From assembly GCF_035222275.1 (NCBI RefSeq), contig NC_085883.1, positions 1,178,001-1,242,000 of the forward strand: a DNA stretch of 64,000 nucleotides, in the 5' to 3' direction. This DNA comes from Podospora bellae-mahoneyi. Lineage: Eukaryota > Ascomycota > Sordariomycetes > Sordariales > Podosporaceae. The notes beneath the pieces are model-generated. The model was not told the origin of the DNA. It worked only from the letters and a program-made list of their open reading frames with translations, and made no database searches. This document shows positions 23,895 through 34,300 of the stretch, in pieces. The stretch's first letter is position 1, and each line of letters starts with the position of its first letter. Made by a program: the position numbers and the translations under genes.

Positions 23895-26420
23895 CTATAG
23901 CTGCTCGCGAACACGACCAAGACCCTGGTCTACCACGGGCACCGGAGACACAATGGATGGGGATGGCCTGTACTGAGCGTGGGGATGTTGGTTGTAGTTT
24001 GGTTCGAGGATGGAGCAGTCTGTGAAATCCGATGATGGAGATTGGGGAGTGGCATCGCAGGGGGAATACTCCTGAGAGCGATAAGGTGTTGTATTGGATG
24101 GCATATCTGTTGGGACGCGAGGGCGTTGGTAAGTAAACAGAGTCTGGCGGGGAGGAGGTACTTCATGCTGCTCCGAGTCGGGGATGATGTGTCTTTTCAG
24201 TCTTGTATGTATAAACTGTTCCTGCCCTTTTTGCATGTAATTTTCGACCCTACGGTCCCGGTCCTTCTTTTTCAGTTCCTCTTCTTTGGCATGTTCAGCC
24301 CATTTTCTCTCGTTGGCTGCTCGGGCCAGTGCATCTCTTTCTGCTCTTGTGAAAGGAGGTTCTGGGTCCGGGGTTGCGTATTCCTGTTTACGGTATGTCT
24401 GCTCTGGCTGTTGGTCGTCCTGTGGGTGGTGTTGTTGCTGTTGCTGCTGCTGTTGCCGTTGCTGTCACCGTTGCTCTCGTTCTTGCTGTTTCTCTCTTCG
24501 TTTGTGCCCGCTCTTTTTGCCGTTGCTCTTGGTCTTGTTGCTCTTGCTCTTATTGTCCCCACTGCTGCTGTTGTTGTTGTTCGTACACCCACTTCCATGT
24601 CGATGGCATTTCTGTTCTCTGCTGCCGTTGACGCACTTTCTCTCTCAAAGCCCGCTCACTTAGTGGGAGTGGTGTATTTCGAATTGGGTCCCTAAGATGC
24701 GCCTCTTTGAACGCGACCTGCTCCTCGTGCAACTGATTTTTGGAACTGATGCGGCTCTTTCTTCTGTTTCTCTTCGCCGTCGACTTTTTGACCTTCTTCT
24801 TCTGCCCATTGATGCTTCTCGACTACCTTGTGATGTATTACGTCGTCGACTTCGTGTCCTCTCTCGGCTATCTTGAGGGGCTTCTCGTGTCTGATTTTCC
24901 CGTCTGATTCGTGAGAGTTCCCGTCTTCGTGATGGGTCTCGCCGTTCACTTCTTGACCTGTCCCAACATGACAGTGGATCTTGCCAAGATTGGCGTCTAG
25001 GGTCTTGCTGCGGTCGATTTCTCGCTCTTTCTCGTCGTAGGTCTTGTCTGCCACGGATCACCTCGCCTGCCCGTTTTTTGCTTCTTGATCTTGTGCGCTG
25101 TGGTGTTCCAAACTCTTCGTGCCGTTGGCCGTCTTGGTCAACCCATCATTTGCTCCTTGATCTTCTCTGCTGTGGCATTCCGGGTTCTCCAGGTGGTGGC
25201 CTCGCCGGTTGGTTCCGCCGTGCATGTTGGTTTTGCTCTCCTGCCCACCCTTTCATCCATTAATGCCAACACTGACACTATTACCTCTTCAAACAGCAAA
25301 CTGTATGCCCTCAACATTATCTAACGCCCCGTCAACGAACCAACCACAGACACCCCAGGCGACACCTGCCACTCCGCCACCCTTCCCCCAAGACCCGTAC
25401 GTCTCGCAGCTTGCACCGGAACAGGAGCCATCAGCGGCGCTGTGTTGTAGCCGATCTTAGCTCCCGACTCTGAGAACGATAGGTCGTTATGGCGAGCCAG
25501 GGGGTCAAGATGTCATGGTATTAAAACAGGGCGTTCCGAAAAGTCGGATGTGGCAACCCCAGGAACATATGGCGAGGAAGGGGTATAAGAGAGTAAGGGA
25601 GGGAAGTCCTGCGCAGCTTACGGAGGTATTCTCTGCCTCCTCCGCTTCTGCGCGTTGTTCCATTCTTTGGATGTGGGCTTTTCTTTTGGCTTCCTCTGCT
25701 GCGAGGAAATTGTCGGTGGATTGTGGCTTTTCTGGCTGGGGAGGGGGACTGGCTTTGCTGGATAGGTAGGTTGGGGTTGGGGTTGGGGGTTGGAGTTTGG
25801 TAGTCGTGGATCGCTTCCTCCTCGTATTCCTCTTCTTGTTGCCAACGCTGTTCTTCCAGGACACGGTGCTTGGTCCTTCATCGATGGTGATTGCCAACAT
25901 GGCTTCGTGATGATGCCGGTCTGCTCGGGCTGGTAATAACCCGACCAAATTAAACGCCTCGTTTCGTAGCACCCTTTTTTTCTGCCTGCTGCTCTCGCCG
26001 AACTTCTTCTTGCTCTTTCTCTCGTCATAGCTCTCGCGCTTCATCCTCCCGAAGTTCCCTCTCTCTGTCTTGTCGTTCCCGTTTCTCCCTTTCCCGCCTC
26101 CGAGATCTTGCCTCATGTTGTTTTCAGTCCTCTCCTTCAAATCGTGACAATTCCGCTTCATGCCCAAGCCTTTCTTCCTCCCGTAATTGACCATCCTTCT
26201 CTTTCCACCGTTTATATTCCTCCTCCTCCCGCCGCCGAAGTTCCTCCATCTTTCTAGCATCTCCGAGCAATATACCTCTCTAATTCTGCATCTCCTGACT
26301 CGGTGGTCCTGACGCCATCGTGGTCATCTCTATATCTCATATCAGGTGGTCCCCAGGCCCGTCGTACTCTCTCTTTTAGCTCTTCCAGCTCGTGCTTGTT
26401 ACGTGGCGTTCACCACTCTC
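23895..26420 (-). pseudogene. Decayed low-complexity coiled-coil gene (Arg/Glu/Gln-rich)
   Basis: Read on the minus strand, successive pieces in changing frames spell one kind of protein. In order they are ELEELKERVRRAWGPPD near 26400; MEELRRREEEEYKRWKEKDG at 26249; RRREREKRERQDRERELRED around 26070-26100; a Pro-rich stretch plus RKAHIQRMEQRAEAEEAENT followed by a GTAAGC donor near 25615; an Arg/Ser-rich block (SRERTRSRRRNTSQGSRE) near 24870; LHEEQVAFKEAHLRD near 24720; a polyglutamine tract near 24430-24460; and a Pro/Ser-rich tail ending at 23895. Between them lie at least three in-frame stops and several frame changes, mostly without splice signals. A charged coiled-coil protein of several hundred residues appears to have been lost; the family is not recognised. 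A heavily spliced live gene is the alternative. Confidence 0.45.
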
Positions 26421-27375
26421 CGCTGTTTGGTGGCGGAAGTTGGCAGGAGTGTCCTTGTGGGTTGACAAAGAATGAAACTTTACCAAACATTCTGTAGGCA
26501 CTAGCGAGAACGGCTTCTTACTCTTGGATACATGTTGCTCGGGTGACAAACGGGCGACGAGATGAATTATGTTGTAGTAGAGGTTGATATGCCTGCCGTA
26601 AAGGTCAATGAAGAATGGGAATGTTGGTGTGCTTGATAGGATGTTTCCCAAATGTTGTCTTCATAGTTGAGCGTTCGTCCATGAGGAGACACGTTCAGTT
26701 TCCAAAGGCACAAAAGGGCAGGGAGCATGGGATATATATGCTTGCAAGTCGCCATGGTGTTAGGTTGTGCCTTCAGGCCAGGTGAGCAAAAACCGCTTTA
26801 CCAAGGTGGTTCGAGAGGTCAAGTGGCTCAACTGGGTGACAAATTCGAGTCTCAGATTTGCATCATTGACGAGAATGGGTTGGAAGAAAGAAAGCTCACT
26901 TCTTGCATCTCAACAATAATGATACGGTACACTCATAGCACACACAAGAGGCAAAGTGGAAACACAACTTAACTGAGATGCAGGATGTGAACTGACACGC
27001 CTGTTCATCAAAGTACTAGGGATATATACCTTTGGATGTGGCTCCCCAGTTGTGGCATTGAACTGATTCATATATCTACCTCACATGGACAGACACAGTA
27101 TTATCTATACACTTGCATGATTTGTCCGCTACATGCCCAAGGCCTATCTTACCCCCCCCTTTTCTTCTTAGCACTCCTTTGCTTTAGGCCCGTTGCCTCA
27201 AATTTGCACACTCATTGCTCCATATGCTACTCCTTGATCATTCCCTAATCGCCAAAACAGCAATGCATAGCCGCTCAGAAACTCGAGCAACCCTAAAGAA
27301 GGAGAAACACAACGCAAGTAACTCCACTCTTCCATCCCACATCAGATATCCTACAACTCCCCAAGTGAAACCCCC
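26421..27375. other. Intergenic, no gene seen
   Basis: About 950 bases between the decayed coiled-coil gene and the 3' end of RTF1. The short frames have no recognisable features. Confidence 0.5.
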
Positions 27376-29664
27376 TTAGTCAATCTCAATATCGATACCG
27401 AGATCCAGCGCCCCAATGATATCATCATCCATCAACGGCGCATGCACCAGCGGCAACCCGTTCTTGGCCGTAGCCCGCTGCTGCTCCTGCAACTTGGCAA
27501 TGTGAGGCAAGAGGCCCCCGTTGCTGTTACCATTGGCAGCAGGTGTGTTGCTGCCGCTCTCCTTTTGAGAATCACCCTCCTGGCTAGTCTTATCCTCCGC
27601 GGCGACGTTCTTCTTGGGGATGATGGTACGGGACCTCTCCTTGATCTGGGCCTTGCGCACCTCCTCGGCATTGCGGCGACGGTTCTCGGCGTTCAAAAGA
27701 GCAAGCTTCTCCTGCTGGGTCAAACCCTTGCCCTCGGGCCTCTTCTTGTCAGCGGAAGTGAGCGACGTTCTAAATGCTAGCTTCGGCGTGCTGAGGTCCT
27801 CGAGCTTCTTCTGGAGGCTGTCAACAGCGTCTTCATCACCGCGAGCACGGGCGGCCTCGAGCTGGCGGGTGAGGTTGTCACGCTCAGTGCTGCTGAACTT
27901 CTGCATGAGGCTGTTTTGACGCTTGAGCTTCTCGGCAATCTCCTGCTCAGTCCACTTGTGACGGACGAGGCCGTTAATGTCGCTAATCTTGTTGACCAGC
28001 TGGGTCTTAGTGGGTACTGAGATGCCCGCCTGCAGGCACACTTGCTTGTAGCGATTCCACTCGCTCTGAATTGACGGTTAACACTCTCGAACCGCAAACA
28101 TAATCAGGAAAATACATACCTCAGTGAAGTTTCGGTCTGAGCAGCTGATGAATGGCCACTCTCTTACAGCATCTCCATGGGCAACCTTAACATACAAATC
28201 GACGACCATCTGATGCCCAGAGCTGTCAGGCATCGCATAAGGTCTACCGGTGTTGAACCCTGAGTATGGTCAGTCAGACTGTCAGAATACCTTGCGTGGG
28301 CGATGTCACATACCCTTGATGATAGCCATACGGTAGACATCTTGGCGAGTAGTCTGATCAGGACCAATATTGATGCGCACAAAGCACCCTGTGATGGCCC
28401 GCTCGAAGCCAGGGTAAAAACAAACCTCGGCGAAGCGGCTGCGGCCAACACGGACACGCTCAACATCGCGAAGATCAGCAGGCAGGATCTCCTTCTCGGG
28501 CGTTCTAGACTTTTGTCGAGAGCTTCTGCGCCAGTCGCCCGCGTCGCTATCACGGTCGTCGTGGCTGCGGCTTCGGTCTGTGTAGGAAGGAGAGCGTTGC
28601 TTGCGGCGATCCATGTCCCGCTCTCTCTGCTCTCTGCGGCTGGTGCGTTCCTCGCGAGCACGACGCAACGTATCCATCTTCTCGCTTATCTCGCCAGCCT
28701 TGGTGCGGGCACGGGATGGCTTCCGCAGCTCATCTTCGAGGTCGGCGGCGCTTGCCTTGCGCTTCTTGCTGTCCTTCTCCTGGTTGACCTTGAGCTGTCG
28801 CAGCATCCTATTCTGTCGAATTCGCTCATTCTCCTCTCTACGTTCAGCAAGAATCTGTTCTCTCTCGATCTCACGCATGCCCATGATGCGGGCCTTCTCC
28901 TCTTGACTCTTGAACAGACCCTCAACGGGGTACTGGATGGCATCGTCATCTCCACCGCGAGCTTGGGTCGGGGCGGCGTCGGAGTCGGAGTCGGAATCGT
29001 CCATGGAAGCTGAGCCTTGTGAGCCTGGAGAGGCGGGAGGCGAGCTGTGCGGGGCCATTCTGGTTAGTATTCGTCTGGTGAGCGCCATTGTAGACGATGC
29101 TTGGGTGATGGTGAGATTCGTGGTGAGAAAGTAAAGCCGAAGAGTGAAAGTGTGAGCAACAGAAGCCTGAGGAGGTTCTGCAAAATAAATTTAAAGTGGG
29201 AAAGTAGCAGAGCAGTAGATGGTAAAACAGGCGAGGGAGGGGGAGACGGAGGGGAAGGTAAGCTGGCAGTGTTGGAACCTGAACTTGGAGGTCGCAAGAG
29301 TTGCAAGAGTCCCTCAAGCGACTTTGCAACCCCCTCGAACGTGGGCGACCACTTGGAAGCCCCTTGGAGTCGCAGGTCGCTATCCATACACAACAACACA
29401 CTAGGGGACAACTCACGCCTCTCCTTCATCCTCCGACTTGTCATCGCTCCTACTACGTCTTCTCGTCTTCTTTGCAGGCGTCCTCTTCACAGCTACACCT
29501 CTGGTAGTCGCATCAGTCTTCTTGGAAGATGCAGGGGCTGGTGATGTCGTGCGTGACCTGTCGCCACGGCTTTTGTTTCTGGGCTCATTATCTTCGGAGT
29601 CGGAGTACTCATCTCCTCCGGCAAGCGCAAGGAGCTCATCATCAAGCGACTCGGCGTCAGACAT
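27376..29664 (-). CDS. RTF1: RNA polymerase II-associated Paf1 complex subunit Rtf1 (Plus3 domain)
   Basis: Transcription elongation factor; the family couples the Paf1 complex to Spt5 and promotes H2B ubiquitination. Four exons: 29417-29664, 28314-29074, 28120-28259, 27376-28065, giving 612 residues. The N-terminus has the family's DDELLALAGGDEYSDSEDNE, followed by a basic Ser/Arg/Lys region. Exon 2 carries a charged helix region with the histone-modification-type stretch (IREN-like RIRQNRMLRQLKVNQEKDSK). At about residues 275-395 comes the Plus3 domain (LRDVERVRVGRSRFAEVCFY, GCFVRINIG, YRMAIIKG, then FISCSDRNFTESEWNRYKQV). A C-terminal coiled coil follows. The 342-bp first intron has two in-frame acceptors 18 bases apart (exon start at 29074 or 29056). 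The gene diverges from COQ7. Confidence 0.94.
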
Positions 29665-30122
29665 TGTAATTCCTTTCTCTCGAGGATATATCTATCGATC
29701 GTTTGGCGGTCGGACTTGACGACGCGATGGGAAGACGCGGTTCGGGAACGAGTGTCAGTTTACGCGAACGTTATCAGTCGCCAGATGGTTCACGGTGGTG
29801 TTTGTGACGGCCGAAGGATGTGACAGTAACAGAAACGAATGCGCAAACAATCGGGGGGCGCAAAGTTGGCTCTTCTGCGACAGGAATTATTCGAGGTTTA
29901 CTTTTAATCTGTTGAGTGACGTTCCAAAGTCTCCCCCAAAAGTCACAGCAGTTGTCAATTGGCCCGTCGGCTTGGCAGGCAAATGGCAGGGATCGCTCGA
30001 GCCGCAGCCGGGAAAGGCTTGGCAACAGTGGGTCCCAAAGCATCATCAGTCCACCACTTTCATCGAAGCTTCCCCTTGGCCCAGTCGTCGAGGTTCACAA
30101 GCAACAAACACCACACTTCACC
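29665..30122. promoter_or_regulatory. Bidirectional promoter region between RTF1 and COQ7
   Basis: 458 bases separate the two divergent start codons, so both promoters and leaders must lie here. I see no strong TATA box; the part next to COQ7 is pyrimidine- and CA-rich, as in fungal leaders. Confidence 0.6.
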
Positions 30123-30848
30123 ATGGCCTCTCCCAGACGCCTTCTCCGAACAGCCCGCCAACTCACCTCAACCAAAACCCCCTTACTCACCTCCCAATTC
30201 CCCCGCCATGTCTCAACCACACCCTCCCCACCATCACCATCACCATCACCACCCCTACCACCCAAAAACCTCAAACCCCTGACAGAATCTCAGCGGGAAA
30301 TGCTCTCCTCCTTCCTCCGCGTCAACCAAGCCGGCGAGCTAGCCGCCACCCTCATCTACACAGCCCAAACGCCCCCCATCCTCGCCTGCGAGCCCCACCT
30401 CCGCCCCCTGATGAAGCACATGTACGACCAAGAAGCCGACCACCTCCGCGTCTTCAACTCACTCATCGCCAAACACCGCGTCCGCCCAACAGCCCTCTAC
30501 CCCCTCTGGTCCGTCCTCGCGACCGGACTAGGCTGGTCTACCGCCGTCATGGGCAAAGAAGCCGCCATGGCCTGCACCGAAGCCGTCGAAACTGAAATCG
30601 GGGGCCATTACAACACGCAGATTCGGGAGCTCCTCAAGATGGTCAGTGAGTGGGAGGCGGAGGGGTATGATGTCGGCGAGGAATTCACCGAGTTGATCAG
30701 CACGCTGAGGAGGATACGGGACGAGGAACTGGAGCATTTGGACCATGCGGTCGAGCATGACGCGCAAAAGGCGGAGCCGCACTGGCTCCTGACCGGAGTC
30801 ATCAGAGCGGGGTGTAGAGGGGCTATCTGGGTTAGTGAACGGGTGTAA
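30123..30848 (+). CDS. COQ7: 5-demethoxyubiquinone hydroxylase, mitochondrial (COQ7/CAT5)
   Basis: Di-iron monooxygenase that hydroxylates demethoxyubiquinone in the mitochondrial inner-membrane CoQ synthome, the penultimate step of ubiquinone synthesis. Single exon, 241 residues. The start is the Met at 30123 in a good context (ACCATGG). The frame is open further upstream, but the extra 69 codons do not look conserved. The N-terminus is Arg/Ser/Thr-rich with no acids (MASPRRLLRTARQLTSTKTP), a mitochondrial targeting signal. The di-iron ligands are visible in order: VNQAGELAA, the EADH motif in YDQEADHLRVF, a second EAVETEIGGHYNTQI, and DEELEHLDHAVEH. The C-terminal membrane-associating segment (GVIRAGCRGAIWVSERV) closes the protein. 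It is convergent with the phospholipase D gene. Confidence 0.96.
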   Translation: MASPRRLLRTARQLTSTKTPLLTSQFPRHVSTTPSPPSPSPSPPLPPKNLKPLTESQREMLSSFLRVNQAGELAATLIYTAQTPPILACEPHLRPLMKHMYDQEADHLRVFNSLIAKHRVRPTALYPLWSVLATGLGWSTAVMGKEAAMACTEAVETEIGGHYNTQIRELLKMVSEWEAEGYDVGEEFTELISTLRRIRDEELEHLDHAVEHDAQKAEPHWLLTGVIRAGCRGAIWVSERV

Positions 30849-31301
30849 GAGTGTACCATATGTGTGACGGGTTGAATCTGTATATCTTGTACGAGTAGAA
30901 CAATTGGGAATGGAGAGAAGACCAGCTTCAGCAGAAGAAAAGATCTTGTACATTAAAAAAGTTGGCTATCAAAATTGGGTTTGGCAACACCCAAAAAAAC
31001 AGAATAAGAAAAGAAACAGTAAAAGAAGTTTTTTAAAAAAAAGGTAATAAGAATCAAGAAAGAATGCCCCAATGCACAAACCCGTATACATGCTCCACCA
31101 GGCGCTTGCCTCACCCCCCAACGCCAACGCAATGATGCCACACTCCTCCAGGGGGAATCTTCACCATCATAAACACCTCCTTATGATCCCTTCTAACGCC
31201 GGACTCCAACAGACCAGCTCTTTCAGCAATATAAACACTCAGTTACTAGAAAAAAATGGTTAGTCAAAGTAATGGGATAAGAGGCAACATAATCCAACTT
31301 A
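30849..31301. other. Convergent intergenic region
   Basis: Shared 3' flanks of COQ7 and phospholipase D; A-rich around 30950-31060. Nothing else seen. Confidence 0.5.
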
Positions 31302-34300
31302 CTAGATAGCCAACGGAGCCACCTGGTCCACCTGGAACAGCCAGTTGCCATTCGTCTCCTCCACCACAAGCCAATCATACGGGAACTGCACCAAAGCACC
31401 TTGCGTCATGTTAAGCAGCTCCTCAGCATCGGCGCGGTTGAGCAAATCATCAGTCGGACTGAAGCCCTTCCGGCTACCCCTGGTGGTAGTCCGCCGCCTG
31501 GGGCGTCGTTGAGACCCAACTGGCTTCACACTATTGCCGTTGGCATCGGTATTGGCAGCTGACGCAGTGCTGTCGCCCGTCTTGGGGGGCTTCTCCTGGT
31601 TGGAAAAGGTAGCCCTCCGCTCCCTTGGTTTGACAACATCAAGCTTCTCCGTCTGGGGCAAGTGATCGTGACTTGAATTGGTCGGATGATTACCCGTGTC
31701 CAAGGGGTCGACAGACTTCTCTGGGTCGGGGTTCATATCACCCCACGAGTTGTCTTGCCCATAGTCATTTTCTTGCATGCCGCGCTTTTCATCAAGAACG
31801 GCATCCTTGTTTGGCTCGTTGTGACTGAGAGCGTTCCTGACAGCATTGCCCAAGGGACTTGCCAGTTTCTCAGCCGCCGCGTGACTGGCAGTAGCAGGAC
31901 CGGGCGCGCCGATACCAGCTCCACCGCCTCCAGCCTGGGCTGCCGCGTGGCTCATGGGAGGCTTCTCGCTCTCTTCGTCGGAGCGGTGAAAGTCCATGCT
32001 ATCTTTGAAGCGTTGGTTGTAAGCGTCGAACTCCTTGTACTCAGCCCAGTTGGTTGCTTCCGAGTCTGGCATGCAGCGGAACACGCGTCGGTAAATCCTG
32101 GTGTTGTTCTCAGCCACTCTCGACCAGACTTCATCGTAGAAGGCTGGGTTGAGAGGATCGCGCATACAATCCTTGTGGACATCGGCCAGCTTGATATCAA
32201 TAGGAAGGGTGTGGGCGGGCCCGAAGCTCAACCTTCCGCCAGCGTCAGTGTGAACGGGCGGGCCGCCAATGTCGGTGTCGTCCACCATGGGCAGTGTTGG
32301 CAACTGGTTTGCCCGTGGCAGTCCAAGTTGCTCCGTGGTCCGCCTGTCAAATGGTGGCATGGGAGGAATACCGTCGTTGTCAATACCTCCTTCGTCACGA
32401 GAGGTGACGGCCGAGGGGCGCCGGAGCTGATGAGCTTGCTTGGGACTGTCAATCGTTCCCCTTCCGCCAGACAAAACATCATGAACCAACACTTCTCTAT
32501 CATTGACAATAACAGAATCACGCCCCTGACGAAGACCCTCCTCCTGAGCGGCCTTCCAATGATCAGCACCGAGACCTTCCACTTCCACCTTGTGCTTGTC
32601 AGCCTGTGGAATGTCAATTCGTAGACCGTCAGCAGAGCCCTTGCCCTTGGAGACCCTGGAGGAAGACCGGCCTCTGCCCACCGGCTTCTCCGGATCTGTA
32701 TCCTGGTGATCACTGGCGTTCTTCCGAGATAATGGGATATTGAGCGGCTCTGGGCGAGCTGAACTACGGCGTCTTGAGCTCTCGACCACAGGAGACAGTC
32801 CATCGGACTCGTCGCTGTAGATGCGATCCATCTCGGCCTCGAAAGCCTCTGCTTGGTCGAGATCGGCCTGTCTCTCCTCCTCCAAAATCTCGTCAACATC
32901 CAAGCCCAAATGCTCTCTCATCAACCGAAGACGCAGCGTGTGGGCGAATCTCCCGACCTGATAAGGGCGTCCGGCCATCGTGGACCAAATCATGTCGGTA
33001 TCGCGGACGATGGCGGCAGCCTCGGAATCGCGGTTGCCCAACATGGAGCGCTCATTGATGTTGGCCGATCCGATCAAAGCCACCCGGTCGTCAACGATGA
33101 TGCACTTGGCATGGATATACAACATCTCGGTTGTGAGCATGCCGTTGGACATCTTGCCCCACTGACGGAGACAAAAGAACTGAATGTAGTCCTCAGGGTC
33201 AATGCCGGCACCCTTGAGGCGCCCAAAAATCGAGTGCTCTCCACGACAGATACTGCGGTATTGGCACTGCAGAATGAGACGAACGCTGGTGCCATCTTGT
33301 TCGTTCACCTCGTTCTGGAAGCCAGGCATCAGGGGAATCAGGATAACCGCTCGCCAGTCCTCGTCATTTTCGTGAGCACGAATGATGCGGCGAACCAGGG
33401 CATCGCCGATACCGTTGACCATCTTGCTATTGAGGGTCTCGGTGCTGGTGATGAAGAACTGATTCTCCATATACACGAAATGGTCCGAGTCTTCGATCAT
33501 CTTGATATAAGCCAAGTGGATACTTTGTTCGGTGTCTTCAATGCCTAGAGACCAGGTGGATGCCGAGCGAAGGATTTGCACCTCACAAGTGCCATTCAAG
33601 CCAACTGCCTCAAGCTCCTCTGGTTTGCAATCCGGCGGAGGCAGCAGAAATGGCGTAGGTCTGGTGGGCTTGCGTCCGCGACGGACGTAGTTCCACCTCT
33701 GAACAAAGTGACGAGTGAGATCGCGAGCTGGCTGGCCTACTACCTGCATGGCAATATCGTGCCATGGCATGCGTGGGATTCTGGAGCGATCATACATCTC
33801 CTCGTAAGGCTCGTTGAGGCGGAAGAAGTCGCGAACACGGGGGTTAGAATAGTCCTTTCCGGGGAAGAGTTGAACGTGCTCGGCATCCCTGGGCTGTCCC
33901 TCTTGAGGCTCGAAACCAGTAGGTTTGTCGTCCACCACAGGATGTTGCGGGCAATCCCAACGACCAAAGCAGAGATCGATGCCACCGACAAAGGCGATAT
34001 CATGATCGACAATAACGATCTTTTCGTGATGAGCAAAGAAGAACTGGTTCTTTTTAAACTGATGTGGCGAGCGCTGGACAAAAATGTTCGGGTGCAAGTT
34101 AAGCAAGGAAAATTTAGTATACTCGGAATCAATAGGGATAGCGGCTTCCACATTGCGGTAGACAATCACAAAGACCTTGACACCTTCGGCAGCCTTTCGC
34201 TGCAGCAGACGATCAAGTCGCCACTTTTGGCTGATACAAGCGGGACGTCTCATGTACAACTCGGGACTCAGCCACCAGTCGTGAATGTAGATGACATCCT

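Noticed and set aside
30121-30300. Upstream in-frame extension of COQ7 to 29916
   Set aside because: The 69 extra codons have no targeting features; the Met at 30123 has the better context and begins a typical mitochondrial presequence.
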